A DNA stretch of 64,000 bases from Saccharum officinarum (GCA_020631735.1 CM036201.1:77214087-77278086); one strand, 5' to 3'. Counted from the first letter of the stretch, positions 47,633 to 59,608 are shown. Program-made: numbers and translations. Notes: generated from the sequence alone by a model not told the origin.

Positions 47633-48297
47633 ACCCTTTCAAAAAAAAAAAAGAGTCTAGAAGAGGTGAAGCCGTTTTTGTATAGAGGAAATTTTTGGCG
47701 CTAATATTTCTTTCGAGTAAACATATAAGGCTTAAATATTATACTATCCTTCTAAGGTTAGCGTTGCCACCTGACCTTAAGATGTCACTACAAGTTGTAC
47801 CAAAGATTTAAGTGACGCGTGGTACAGGTTTTAAATAACTATTATCGTTATCTAAGAGTGCAGCCTACTATCTAAAACCCTTATTTTCAATAAAATACAA
47901 AAAGATAATTAATAAAAGATACAATAAACACAACAATTTCAGCTCACTAGCTTGAGGACAAAAAATTTGTAGCAACTAACAAAGTAAACATTTGAAAACC
48001 AAAATCTAGATTTATGGTGTCAAAAAAATACAATCTGCAACAAGAACCACCATATATAGTTTAAGCTAAGGTATCAACTAACGTGTATATTTAAAGTAGA
48101 CAGAGATGCCTCGCAAAGAAAAAAATATAGATGAAAAAATATCTAAACTAGTAGTTGATAGGTTCATCACTACATACGTACTAGAAAAGTAACAAAAAAG
48201 AGAAGGTGTAAATTAATATAAGTAATTTTTATTACAAACAGTGAAGTATAATGCTTGTGTTTCTACTAGTCTGTACGGAAACATGGGTTGATGTGTG
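47633..48297. other. 5' flank of the full-length WAK gene
   Basis: AT-rich, no open frame of note and no transposon boundary seen. Confidence 0.6.
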
Positions 48298-48309
48298 TAT
48301 ATATATAAG
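48298..48309 (+). promoter_or_regulatory. possible TATA box of the WAK gene
   Basis: TATATATATAAG lies about 55 bases upstream of the ATG at 48363, a plausible distance for a short 5' UTR. Sequence match only. Confidence 0.4.
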
Positions 48310-48362
48310 AAGAGAACCAGGAGTAAAAAAAATCGAAGTGCTTTTCTCTTGTAGACACACAG

Positions 48363-51300
48363 ATGGAGAAGGTTACTTGGAGAGTCAGGGAGTTGGCTGT
48401 GGTAGTTGCCACGCTGCTGATGCTCCCGCTGTTCGGTGGCGCAGCACCAGCCATTGCTCCCACGGGGGCGGGGAGTAGCTGCACGAGAAGGTGTGGCAAC
48501 ATCAGCGTCCCGTACCCGTTCGGCGTCGAGCACGGTTGCTACCTGGAGGCCGGCTTCAACCTCACCTGCGACCGCTCCCACCGGCCGCCAAGGCTCTTCC
48601 TCGGCGACGGCACCGTGCAGGTGCTCGACATCTCCATTCCCAACGCCACGGTGCGCATCAACAGCATCGTCGCCAAGTTTCCTGGCGGTGCTAATTATAA
48701 TACAACTAATACACATGGCACATGGGGAGGCGCTCTCGGGGGTGAGGGCGGGCCGTACTCTCTGGCGAGAATGAAAAACAAGCTAGTGGCGAGTGGCTGC
48801 AACGTCCAATTTCTCCTCGAGGGTGATCCTAACCAAACCGTCAGCGCTTGCTCTGCTTTCTGCAATAAGAACGTACAAGGTGCTATTCTTGTTTATGTCG
48901 GCGGCCACTGCTCGGGCATCGGCTGCTGCCAGGCAGAAATATTTGTGCCACGCAGCTCCTACAGGTTTGAGGTTACCAAGATGAAGGGCGCGACGACAAG
49001 CTTCCAGATACGCTATGTCTGGGCGTCCATAGTGGAATCGGAGTTCAACCCTGGGCTTCAAATGCTGGATCCGAAGACGCTGCCTGCAGTGCTTGAGCGG
49101 AGGATAAACCACATGAGGTGCCATGGCAACAAGTCCTCGCCTGCGTGCCGCAGCAGCCACAGCTTTTTGCGAAAACACCACCAACGAGTTCACGACGGTC
49201 GGGAAAGAGGGACGTATCTGCCACTGCGCTCAGGGCTATCAAGGAAACCCTTACATTCCCAATGGTTGCTATGGTACGTATTTCGATCCTTCCCGTCCCA
49301 CAAATAGGGTAATTCTTGCTTTTTCACTGCTACAGATTACAGAAAGGATTTTAGGAGATAGCCTCTGATTGTAAATGGTCAGACGAACTTTAGACAAACA
49401 TCTGTCTTTGTTATTCGTCTTGAGAGGTGGACATCTTAATGTGACTGCCTTTGTTAATCAAGACCCTATTCGCTTGAACTTATCAGGCCGGCTTATCAGC
49501 CGTGACATAGTGTTTTTCTCTCACAACAAAAAACATCAGTCAGCTTATATATAAGAAAGTAACAAAATTTATGATATGATATCGCCAGATTAATATCATT
49601 TGATTAATCAAGGAATATATTTCCCTAGTAAATCTATTTGGAGATGTAACTGTTGCTAGCATTTTGTATAGACTTAGTCAAACTTTTTTTTAAATGACTT
49701 GGTTCAAATCTAGAATTGTACTCTTTTGGGTCAGAGGGAGCATCTAAGTCCAATCATGAACTCACTTTCTTTCCCCTCATCTTCAATTTTCTTAATTCTC
49801 CAAATTAATATGTCCACTTTTTGTTCAGATATCAATGAATGTGAGTATCCAGAGACGTACCCATGTTATGGCAATTGCAAGAACACGGAAGGAGGGTATC
49901 AGTGTCTGTGCGCTTTTGGCTTCAAGGGCAATGCTTCTATACCAAATGGATGTAAAGGTAACGCAACTCAGGATAGGGTTGTGAGTTATTACACCTTCAT
50001 GAGCACTATGGCTTATTTTGGTTCTACGTAGGGGTTTAAGTCATAATTGCTCAAATAATGTGCATGTCCCAGGTTAGAACCAGTGAGCCATAGGATGTTG
50101 CTTTGTTAAAAGTTGGAGCCCAATGGTTGCCACTAAGTCACTAACTACTAATATATATGTCAAAATAAGTTTGTTTCCTTTTATCTTCCAAGTTATTCTC
50201 TGTAATGAGATCTATTTGATCCTGATGGAGATGGCTACACTTAATTGTGCTGTCCTTACTATCTATTCAGTTTGAGTTTTGATTGTTTAATATCTTAATA
50301 AAAATCTACTTGTACTTTTTATTTTTGTAGACATTGATGAGTGTGCACATAGAGATATCTACCCATGCTACGGAACTTGCACAAACATGCCTGGAACTTT
50401 CCTGTGCCAATGTAGGAGCGGAACTTCTGGGAATCCCTCCACTAAAGGAGGGTGCATCGCAACAAAGAGCTTCTCAGGTGACAATGATTTCTACTTAATC
50501 CATTCTCAATTGAGCACTAATTCTAAATTCTGATATTTGGTTCATATCTTTCAGTTCGGGCAATTGGGCTAGGAGTTGGTGGTGGCTTAGTTCTTTTGCT
50601 TTTGATCATTGCTGCTCCTTTCATACTGAGTAAAATCAAACTACAAAAAAGTAAAAGGATGAAAGAAAGATTTTTCAAGCAAAATCATGGATTGCTACTC
50701 CAGCAGTTGCTATCACAAAAGGCTGATATTGGTGAAAGAATGATAATTACCTTAGGGGAGCTAGAGAAGGCTACAAACAATTTTGATGAATCTCATAAAG
50801 TCGGTGGTGGAGGACATGGTGTTGTGTATAAAGGACTTTTAGACCTACAAGTTGTGGCCATCAAGAAATCAAAGATCATAATACAAAGAGAAATTGATGA
50901 CTTTATAAATGAGGTTGCAGTTCTTTCCCAGATCAACCATAGGAATATTGTGAAGCTTCTTGGATGTTGCCTTGAGACAGAAGTTCCACTATTGGTTTAT
51001 GAGTTCATATCAAATGGTACTCTTGCTCATCATCTTCATGTAGAAGGGCCAGATTCACTATCATGGAGTGAACGGTTGAGAATTGCTCTCGAAATTTCTA
51101 AAGCTCTAGCCTATCTACATTCAGCCGCTTCAACACAAATACTTCATAGAGATATCAAATCATCTAACATACTTATAGATGCTAATTTAATAGCAAAGGT
51201 ATCAGACTTTGGAGCTTCAAAGTATATCCAAATTGATCAAACTGGAGTGACTACGGTAGTCCAAGGAACCATTGGCTACTTAGATCCCATGTATTACTAT

Positions 51301-51756
51301 ACATGTCGATTAACAGACAAGAGTGATGTTTTTAGTTTTGGTGTTCTTCTTATAGAATTACTTACCAGGAAGAAACCATTTGTCTACAGAACCAATGGTG
51401 GTGAGAGTCTTGTTTCACATTTCGCATCATTACTCGATGAAGATGACCTTGTTAGCATAATGGATCCACAGATCATGAAAGAGGCAGATGGTGAACAAAT
51501 TAAAGAAGTTGCAACACTAGCTGCAATGTGTACTAAATTGAATGGAGAAGATCGACCTAAAATGAGGGAAGTTGAGATGACACTTGAAAACTTGAGATAC
51601 ATAAAGAAGGATGCTCATCATAATACAGCTACAAGGAGATACGAGAAGGATCAAACTGATGCTCCTTACATGTCAACTGAAGGAAGTAATGTGGAAGCAA
51701 GTAGACAGTACACTATGGAAAAGGAAATATTGTTGTCCGCCAGATATCCACGATAA
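48363..51756 (+). CDS. wall-associated receptor kinase (WAK), four exons, one frameshift
   Basis: Inferred exons: 48363-49273, 49829-49957, 50331-50477, 50555-51756, all GT/AG with phase 1. Exon 1: signal peptide, galacturonan-binding domain (CTRRCGNISVPYPFGVEHGC), GCCQAEIF, then CHCAQGYQGNPYIPNGC. Exons 2 and 3 each encode a calcium-binding EGF repeat (DINECEYPETYPC; DIDECAHRDIYPC). Exon 4: transmembrane segment AIGLGVGGGLVLLLLIIAAP, then kinase with GGGGHGVVYKG, VAIKKS, HRDIKSSNIL, DFG and GTIGYLDPMYY. A T-run at 49164-49168 has one T too many: exon 1 is 911 nt, where phase 1 needs 910. Otherwise the protein would be about 795 residues. Such kinases sit in the plasma membrane, bind wall pectin and signal in growth and defence. 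The extra T may be a real mutation or a base-call error. Confidence 0.88.
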
Positions 51757-52628
51757 GGTCCTGTTTTGACCTGACACCAAACGCCACCTATGTTCATTTC
51801 TTTTTTTAATAATAAAAAATATCATCCGGCTTCATCTCCTCAAGAGTGGAATCAAACAACACTTATTACAAAGTTCACCGCACAATAAGGTCTCAAACAG
51901 CTCACAACAACATTCAATTAAAACTCAACCCTAAAATAGAGGATCATCTATGGGAAGCGAAGAAAGCCGTGAGACGTCAGTGGTGGTTCCAGCGTTGACA
52001 GACTACATGCATGCTCAGGAGTTAGGAATCGAGCTGCATGCACCCAATCACCCATACGCAGCTCCACGGACTCGAGGAAATGGTCCGCTCCTTGACGCCA
52101 CGAGAGCGGGTAAAGCACCACACAAGAACTCGTGCTCGAACACAGCAGAGAAAGAAATCCATCTAGGTGCACGAGCACCCGAGTTGTTTTCCTCCCGGTG
52201 AGGTGCGGTGCCGGGATGCCGCGACGGTGCACCGTCTCCGTCGCCGATCGAGGAAACAAACCACCGAACAAAGGGATCAGGAAGGTCAGCTTTAGATCAG
52301 GGTGATTAGTGATGACACGGATTGAGCTTGAATGGGCCAGGCCCATGCGGGCCTTAGGAAAAATAATTATTTAGATTGGCTGCTTTGAGATCTGTAATAG
52401 TTTTACAAAGAGGAGTACTGGAGCAGTTCCCCCTCTTTCACAAGTTGTGCAATTTTTCACGCGTGTGTTCATTCAATCTTAGACTTCTGATTACCTCGTG
52501 CTTACACCGATTATAGGACGATGCTATGATTTTGTATGGAGTTTTACAAATATTGCGTCTAATATTTTGGCCCTAGACAATGTCAATTGGAAAAAAAAAG
52601 TTTTAATTTTTGAGTTTTAGATCTCATC
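51757..52628. other. no gene seen downstream of the WAK gene
   Basis: 3' flank. The GC-richer part at 51950-52350 gives a 132-codon minus-strand frame without a domain I know. I found no TIR or LTR ends. Confidence 0.5.
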
Positions 52629-53397
52629 AAGCACTACTACAACTTTATAGAAGGATGTCTCCACCTGAGTTTGAAAAATCTAAAAGTTTGAATTTGAAAA
52701 TCTGACAAAGCTCTAGACCGACCTCTCTCAAGTCATCAAGTCATGGTCTTGGAGACATAAACAAAGGACGACTGACTCGCAAAAGCTCAAAGCTAAGGCC
52801 GCGTGACGAAGCACAATTACAACATGGATGCATGGCTAACCGCTGATAAACACAGCAACCAAATTGTGAGCGCTACTGATCTTGTCCGGTAGTGGAAGAT
52901 TTAAAGTATGTTTGCAGCATAAATCAGTCAGCAAGTCAAGTCACCGCGTGCGTGTAGTTGTTTTTGCTTTCACGGACAACGAAATTCACTTAACTTAGTT
53001 CGTCTTCGTCCTTGGCGTCTTGCAACTTAATTTAATTTCACTGCAGAAACTGTGTATGGCATGCCCTGTTTATGGTGAGGAACGTAACTGACGAGGACGA
53101 GATCTTTTACCATGGTTGAGAAATTATCTTGGTACCTCCAGGTTCTTTCAACTTTTTCTATTTTCTAAGTACTTAATTGAAAATATATTATGTAGGGTAT
53201 TTTAGTAATTGAGGTTGTGCCCTCTTGAAACTTGACGTAACCCTCTCGTCTTGTGCGACATGTTCCACTCGGCCTTGATAGGGCGCTGCCGACCCTGCTG
53301 CCGGCGCTACTAGGCCCTGGGCCGTCACCCAAAGTCTAAATATAGCGCTTTGACCCGCCGCTGGGGCTGCTAGGCCCAAGGCGCCGCCCTCAGTTGT

Positions 53398-53580
53398 GCT
53401 TCTCCGTCGACCTCGGGCATACAGTGTCCTCGCCAGCTGCCGTCAGGGTGCTCGGCCTCCTCGCTGGCTGCCGGAAGCGCGTGGGCCTAACGGGTTTGCG
53501 TGCCGTCATGGCATCACCTTATGCGGCATGCACCGGTACCGGGAGCAGGACGCGTGCGCCTTAGACTTCTAGGCCATGAG
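53398..53580 (+). pseudogene. degenerate AN1 zinc-finger fragment, copy C
   Basis: Encodes LLAGCRKRVGLTG, then loses frame where copies A and D read GF.CRRGTTF. The following bases still match the HRYPER segment. It is the most decayed of the three copies. Confidence 0.65.
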
Positions 53581-54304
53581 CTCGGCAGCGGCGTTGTCCT
53601 CGTCGGCGCGTTCCTATCGCTGCCAACTCTTCGGTCTGCACTGGCGCTGCTCCAGGTCGCGCACGCAGGTTTGGCCCGTCTCGTCATGTCGCTCCATCTC
53701 CCTGGGAGCGTGGTCGGGCTAGACGAGACATCGTGGCTCTGCGACTCATACCGCGCGCTCTGACCCAGGGCGCCGCCGTCGCGCCAGCAGCGCCGCCCAA
53801 CTCGCCCCACTCCTCATGCAGGTGTCGACGCCCTCTAGCCCTGGCTAGGCGTGTCGTGATCCCTCCCTGTGCACGCGCGAACACCTGCGACGCCCGCATG
53901 ACATTGCGTGTGGCCGAGCTGTGCTCTGCTTTGCCTTCTCTGTTATAAAACGATGATGTCATATAGTCCATTTTCCTATATAAAATAAAACCAGAAATAC
54001 ATGTATACATACTAAAATGACTGATTTACCCTTATTTGGAAATAAAATAAAAAATAAAAAATAGATCTTGCCTCATATATTTTGGTACTGGCTCCACCTA
54101 ATTTGAGTACTATCCCCACCTATTTGGTATATCCCGGTACTTTTAATTGGATACCTCCTATTTTTCTACCGTCCGATCTCGTCGAATGGATGACCCATGT
54201 TTTTTTTCTAACCATTGTAAAATTTCTCAAAAAGAAAACAAAAAAAGAGAAGAGGCCATTCTTGTTCTTCGCTTAAGGTTAGATATATACGCAGGCACAT
54301 ACAC

Positions 54305-54899
54305 ATGAAGATGAAGGTAGTAATGGCTAGTAAAACAGTTGTAGCACTTGCTGCTGTAGTCGCGACGCTGCTGGTGCTCATGAACTGCACCAGGAGCTGC
54401 GGCAACATGAGCATCCCGTAGACCCGTACCCGTTCGGCATCGAGCCCGGCTGCTACCACGGCACCGGCTTCAACCTCACCTGCAAGCAGCACTCCCACCA
54501 TCAGCCACCCAAGCTGTTCCTCGGCAACGGCACCGTGCAGGTGCTGGACATCTCTGTTGAACACAGCACGGTGCGCATCAGCACCGATGTGACACGGGAC
54601 ATGGGGCCTCGGGAAGTCGGGATCCCAACGTCCTGTCAGAGTCGACTAGCGTGGTCGAGGCGATAGGGTGCGGCTTCCAGGTCACCAGCGTGGTCAGTTC
54701 TTGCTCTGCTAGCTGCTCAGATATTTTGTCCAGAGATGGTCCCATTTACAGCAAGATAGGAAATGGCAGCTGCACTTGCGGCCTTGGTTGCTGTCAGGCC
54801 AGCATCGTTGTAGGCTACTCTTTCTACACCATCCAGGTTGACATTTCTCCTTATGTTCATCAGCTTTATGGTTTTGTACACATAGTCGACCAGAGTTAG
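54305..54899 (+). pseudogene. truncated WAK first exon, copy C
   Basis: ATG 54305, with the same signal peptide as copy A. About 50 bases are deleted between LLVLM and NCTRSCG. The CGNMSIP site carries the 8-bp insertion, giving TAG at 54419-54421. Downstream it matches copy A (VEAIGCGFQVTSVVSSCSAS, GLGCCQASIVVGYSFYTIQV) with a further deletion near 54595. Ends 54899. No EGF or kinase exons follow. Confidence 0.88.
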
Positions 54900-55500
54900 C
54901 GAACACAAGGTTGATATATGTCCTTGTGGATTAGATTTATGATGAGTAATTGTCAACGTGATTCGTGTCTTGGGTTGAGTTTGTGAACTAACTATGGTGT
55001 GAGTTGGGTTGTGCAACATGTCACTTAGCTTGTGATGTGTAGGTGTGGAGTTCGGAGGCGGTGGTCGATAGCGAGGTGAAGGTCAAGTAGGAACGTGCCA
55101 TACCGATGGACCAGGAGCAGTGAAGGACGGACGTGAGACTTGGACTGAGGGACCAGGAGGCCGGGTGACCAGCCACGGTGGTTGACATCTGGGGACATCG
55201 ACAAGTGCAAGAGTACGTGGGTGATGAAGTCGACGTCGACCAAGTCAAAGAGGAGGTCGATGGCGTCGTGACACTTGGCGGAGGCCGAACACGCATCTAC
55301 ATGCGAGATGCAGATGACATCTGTCAAGTCAAGAAGAAAGGCGAAGGCGTCAAGCTTGGCGGAGGTCGGATATGCATCGGCATCGGAAGGGTTCAGTAGT
55401 TTCGTCCTCAAAACCATCGGAGGGGTTTGGTGGTTCCGGCCTCAAAACCATTGGAGGACGGTTGGGTGGTTTGTGCCTCAAATCTAGATGTAGACGGTTT

Positions 55501-55795
55501 GGTGGCTTTTGTATTTTTCTATGATGCACCACACGGCATGGCAAAGTTGTGTTTCCATATGAATTTATGTTTTGAATGCATGGTAAGAATAATAAAAAAA
55601 GGCAAAGTCAGCCGACTTTGTGTATTATTCATGCGTGTTAACTGAATCTGGAGAGTTAATTTGCACGTTGAGAGGCCAGACAGGCAATTGCATGACTGCT
55701 CTTTTGTAATTTCTTGTGCAGGTTTTTTCCTTTTTATCGTCTAATAAAAATAGCAGAAAGCTTTTGCCATCCTTTATAAAAAAAATTTGCACCGC
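55501..55795. other. no gene seen
   Basis: About 295 AT-rich bases between segments C and D with no recognisable boundary motifs. Confidence 0.5.
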
Positions 55796-55837
55796 TGCTT
55801 TGTAATCCACAATGTAACTGAACCTTGCTACAGCATA

Positions 55838-56942
55838 CTCCCTTCGTATCGGATTTAAAAGTCATTTTGGACAAGGTTTAGGTCAAACATTGGGAATATA
55901 AATCATCAATAACTTTTAAGTTGTTGAGTTTGCAAATGTAAAAATTATATGAATAGATTTGTCTTGAAAAATACTTTTATAAAAATATACATATATCATT
56001 TTTCCATAAATATTTTTTAAAAAATAAGAGGTTAAAGTTGTGTTTTAGAGACCGTGTCGCTGTCCTAAGAGCATCTCCAAAAGTTCCTCAAATCAACTTG
56101 CCATCCCACAATTTTTGGCAAAACAAGAAAAATCCTTCTCCAATGGCTTGACAAATGGACTTGGCAAAGTTGGCAACTTGCCATCCAACCGGTCCGCACG
56201 CGCATATTTGCGCGCTGGGCTTCACTTGCCATCGCGTTTTCTGCCGCCGCCAACTCCTCTCCCGTGCGCGCGAGGAAACTTCACCGTGGCCCCAGGACTC
56301 GAATCGATCAGATCTCGACGGAGTCGCCCAGCGCCCTCCGCCCGTCCTCGCTGCGGAAGCCGAGCGCCGCCGAGCTCTCCACGCCGAGGCCGCCCGGGCG
56401 CTGCCGCCGCAGCACCGAGCCGCCGAAGTCAAGGGGCTCGACACCGCCGCCGTCGTGCTCGCCTGTGACCTCACCACGGCAACCTCCGGGATGCTGTCGA
56501 GGAACACGGAGCACCGCGCAGCCCATCACCGCCTCTGCCCTGGCCCGCGCTCACCGTGACCGCCGCTGTTGCTCTGGAGCCAAGCACCGCCAGAACCACC
56601 CTGCATCGCCGCCATGTCCTGCGCCTCCACCTGCTCTCTCTCTCTCCCTTCCCCTTCCCCTCTCTGCTACTCGCTCCGCTCACGAGGAAAGGACAGGGAT
56701 GACCAGGCGAGAAGTCGCGACGCACGGCCAGGCGAAGAGACGGCGAAAACAGTTGATCTGTTGGTTGGATGTGGGCCTACTTTTCTAATTTTACCAAACC
56801 TAAATAGCAAACTATTGGAGATACAATTTTTTTTCACTTGTTATATGTTTTAGCCACTTGCCAAATCACAAGATTTGCCAAGTGAAATTTGACAAACTCT
56901 TGGAGATGCTCTAAACAACTTCTAAATCCGATACGGAAAGAG
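55838..56942. mobile_element. Stowaway (Tc1/mariner-type) MITE with a nested element
   Basis: Inverted ends are CTCCCTTCGTATCGGATTTA on the left and TAAATCCGATACGGAAAGAG on the right. The TA duplication is at 55836-55837 and 56943-56944. Segment A has the empty site CAGCATACACGG near 34625. Without the inner element (56069-56911) it is about 260 bp. Confidence 0.93.
56069..56911. mobile_element. Tourist-like element with GC-rich cargo
   Basis: Ends GAGCATCTCCAA and TTGGAGATGCTC are perfect inverted repeats. The duplication is TAA (56066-56068 and 56912-56914). The flanks carry further inverted similarity around CTTGCCA / TGGCAAG. The centre (about 56190-56700) is very GC-rich and gives open frames on both strands (for example 56155-56559 plus). 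It contains no transposase motif, which suggests captured gene sequence of unknown origin. Confidence 0.85.
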
Positions 56943-57225
56943 TACACGGTATTCTAGCCGGTGTCAGCAGAGTAATAGTTGGTCGTCCTCTCCCCAAAGA
57001 CGACGGCGACCGTACCGTACCAACACTAAGAGTAGGAGGCAACCGCGTTGGCCACGATCATCATCATCTAGCATGACTCACGAGCTCCATTGCTCCTTCT
57101 TCCAGGCCATTTCATGTTCACCCTTTTGCACTTACAGCTGATCAAGACTAATAATGGAGGTCAGGGGCCCAGCAAAATATAATAATAATATATACGCTGG
57201 AGCACTAGTACGACTTTATATATAA

Positions 57226-57456
57226 GGGCATGTTTGGTTTGAAGTTGTTAAAGTTTAACTCCCATCACATCAATGTTTCCTCAAATGCATAGAGTACTAA
57301 ATGTAGACTAATTGCATGCATGTCAGCACAGATTAGAAGTAATTTACTAGACGAATCTATTAAGCCTAATTAGTTCCAAATTGGAAACTTTTTGTCAAAT
57401 AAGACGAAAGTGCTACAGTGTTTGTTAAACTTTAACTCCTCAAACTAAACACCTCT
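57226..57456. mobile_element. Tourist-like MITE in segment D
   Basis: 231 bp. Imperfect inverted ends are GGGCATGTTTGGTTTG and CAAACTAAACACCTCT. The duplication is TAA (57223-57225 and 57457-57459). Segment B has the uninterrupted site ACTTTATATTAGGATG near 46544. The internal sequence is related, in inverted orientation, to the MITE at 46899-47129. Confidence 0.88.
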
Positions 57457-58193
57457 TAAGGATGTCTCCACCTAAGTTTGAAAACTCTAAAAGTTTGAAT
57501 TTGAAAATCCGACAAAGCTCTAGATTGACCTCTCTCAAGTCAAAGTCATGGTCTTGGAGACATAAACAAAGGACGACTGACTGACAAAAGCTCAAAGCTA
57601 AGGCTGCCTGACGAAGCACAATTACAATATGGATGCATGGCTAGCCGCTGATAAACACAGAAACCAAATTGTGAGCACTACTGATCTTCCTTGGTAGTGG
57701 AAGAGATAAAGTATGATAGCACCACCATAAATCAGTCAGCAAGTCAAATCACCGCGTGCGTGTCGTTGTTTTTGCTTTCACGGACAACGAAATTCACTTA
57801 ACTTAGTTCGTCTTCGTCCTTGGCGTCGTGCAACTTAATTTAATTTCACTGCAGAAACTGTGTATGGCATGCCCTATTTACGGTGAGGAACGTAATCTTT
57901 TACCATGGTTGGGAAAGTACCTTGGTACCTCCAGGTTCTTTCAGCTATTTCTATTTTCTAAGTAATTAATTGAGAAATATATTATATATGGTATTTTAGT
58001 AATTGAGGTTGTGCCATCTTGAAACTTGGCGTAACCCTCTCGTCTTGTGCGACATGTTCCACTCGGCCTCGATAGGGCGCTGCCGACCCTGCCGTTGGCG
58101 CTACTAGGCGCTAGGTGCCGCCGCCAAAAGTCTAAATACAGCGCTTCGACCCCGCCGCTGGGGCTGCTAGGCCCTAGGCGCCGCCCTCAGTTG

Positions 58194-58372
58194 CGCTTCT
58201 TCGTCGACCACGGGCATACAGTGTCCTCGCCGGCTGCCGTCGAGGTGCTCGACCTCCTCGCTGGCTGCCGAAAGCGCGTGGGCCTGACGGGGTTTGTGTG
58301 CCGCCGCGGCACCACCTTCTACGGCATGCACCGGTACCCGGAGCGGGACGCGTGCGCCTTAGACTTCCCGGC
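58194..58372 (+). pseudogene. degenerate AN1 zinc-finger fragment, copy D
   Basis: The best preserved copy: LLAGCRKRVGLTGFVCRRG then TTFYGMHRYPERDACALDF, in an open frame 58047-58520. It still lacks the CRC and FC cysteines and the His before the final Cys is Asp, so it is a decayed AN1 finger of a plant stress-associated protein. Confidence 0.75.
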
Positions 58373-59078
58373 CAGGAGCTCGGCAGCGGCGTTGTCCACG
58401 TCGGCGCGTTCCTATCGTTGCCAACGCTTCGGTCTGCGCAGGCGCTGCTCCACGTCGCGCACGCAGGTCTGGCCCGTCTCGTCATGTTGCTCCATCTCCC
58501 TGGGAGCGTGGTCTGGCTAGACGAGACATCGCGGCTCTGTGACTCATACCGCGCGCTATGACCCTAGGCCCGCCGTCGCGCCAGCAGCGCCGCCCAGCTC
58601 GCCCCGCTCCTCATGCAGGTGCCGGCGCCCTCTAGCCCCGGCTAGGTGCGTCGTGATCCCTCCCCACGCATGCGCGAACACCTGCGACGCCCACACGACA
58701 TCGCGCGTGGCCGAGCTGTGCTCTGCTTTGCCTTTTACTGTTCTAAAACGACGACGTCATATAGTCCATTTTCCTATAGAAAATAAAACCAGAAATACAT
58801 GTATATATACTAAAATGACTGATTTACCCTTATTTGGAAATAAAATAAAAAAATAAAAAATAGATATTGCCTCACATATTTTGGTACTAGCCCCACCTAT
58901 TCGGTACATCCCGGTACTTTCAATTGGATACCTCCTATTTTTCTACCGTCCGATCTCGTCCAATGAATGACCCTTTTTCTAACCATTGTAAAATTTCTCA
59001 AAAAGAAAACAAAAAAAAGAGAAGAGGCCATTCTTTTTCTTTGCTTAAGGTTAGTTCCATATACGCAGGCACATACAC

Positions 59079-59600
59079 ATGAAGATGAAGGTAGTGGTGG
59101 CTAGTAAAACAGTTGTTGCACTTGCTGCTGTAGTCGCGACGCTGCTGGTGCTCATGCCCAGCAGCGCGGCACCACCAGCTACAACTGCAATAGCCACTGG
59201 TCTCGGCAGGAACTGCACCAGGAGCTGCGGCAACATCAGCATCCTGTAGACCCGTACCCGTTCGGCATCGAGCCCGGCTGCTACCACGGCACCGGCTTCA
59301 ACCTCACCTGCAAGCAGCACTCCCACCATCAGCCACCCAAGCTGTTCCTCGGCGACGGCACCATGCAGGTGCTGGACATTTCTGTTGAACACAGCACGGT
59401 GCGCATCAGCACCGATGTGACATGGGGAGATGATTATACCCTGATGTAAGGGACATGGGGCCTCGGTGTTTTAGGGGGGCCCTACTTCCTGTCGGAGTCA
59501 ACTAGCATGGTCGAGGCGATAGGGTGTGGCTTCCAGGTCACCAGCGTGGTCAGTTCTTGCTCTGCTAGCTGCCCAGATATTTTGTCCAGAGATGGTCCCA
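59079..59600 (+). pseudogene. truncated WAK first exon, copy D
   Basis: ATG 59079, with signal peptide MKMKVVVASKTVVALAAVVA and NCTRSCGNISIL followed by TAG 59247-59249 from the shared 8-bp insertion. The shifted frame continues with the WAK ectodomain (VLDISVEHSTVRISTDVTWG; VEAIGCGFQVTSVVSSCSAS) and is cut at 59600. Confidence 0.88.
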
Positions 59601-59608
59601 AGGTTTTA

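Larger units (their letters stand above)
52629..55500 (+). repeat. WAK-cluster duplicated segment C
   Basis: Begins GCACTACTACAACTTTATAG, as in segment A at 34890, and follows A through the AN1 fragment, the WAK exon and the first ~600 bases of the downstream repeat. It lacks the Mutator and MITE insertions. The upstream part of the unit, before the ACTTTATAG block, is missing. Confidence 0.85.
55796..59600 (+). repeat. WAK-cluster duplicated segment D
   Basis: Starts at the same chromovirus/WAK junction as segment A and follows it through the 5' flank, AN1 fragment and WAK exon. It breaks off at 59600 inside the WAK exon (GATGGTCCCA), where the LINE begins. It carries a Stowaway MITE and a Tourist-like MITE not present in A. 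Confidence 0.85.

Noticed and set aside
51286..51300. Met in place of the usual Glu in the kinase DPEYY motif
   Set aside because: Considered as evidence of a dead kinase, but from family knowledge many grass WAKs read DPMYY here and all other catalytic motifs are intact.
51948..52346. 132-codon minus-strand frame after the WAK gene
   Set aside because: No domain, signal or splice support, and no similarity I recognise.
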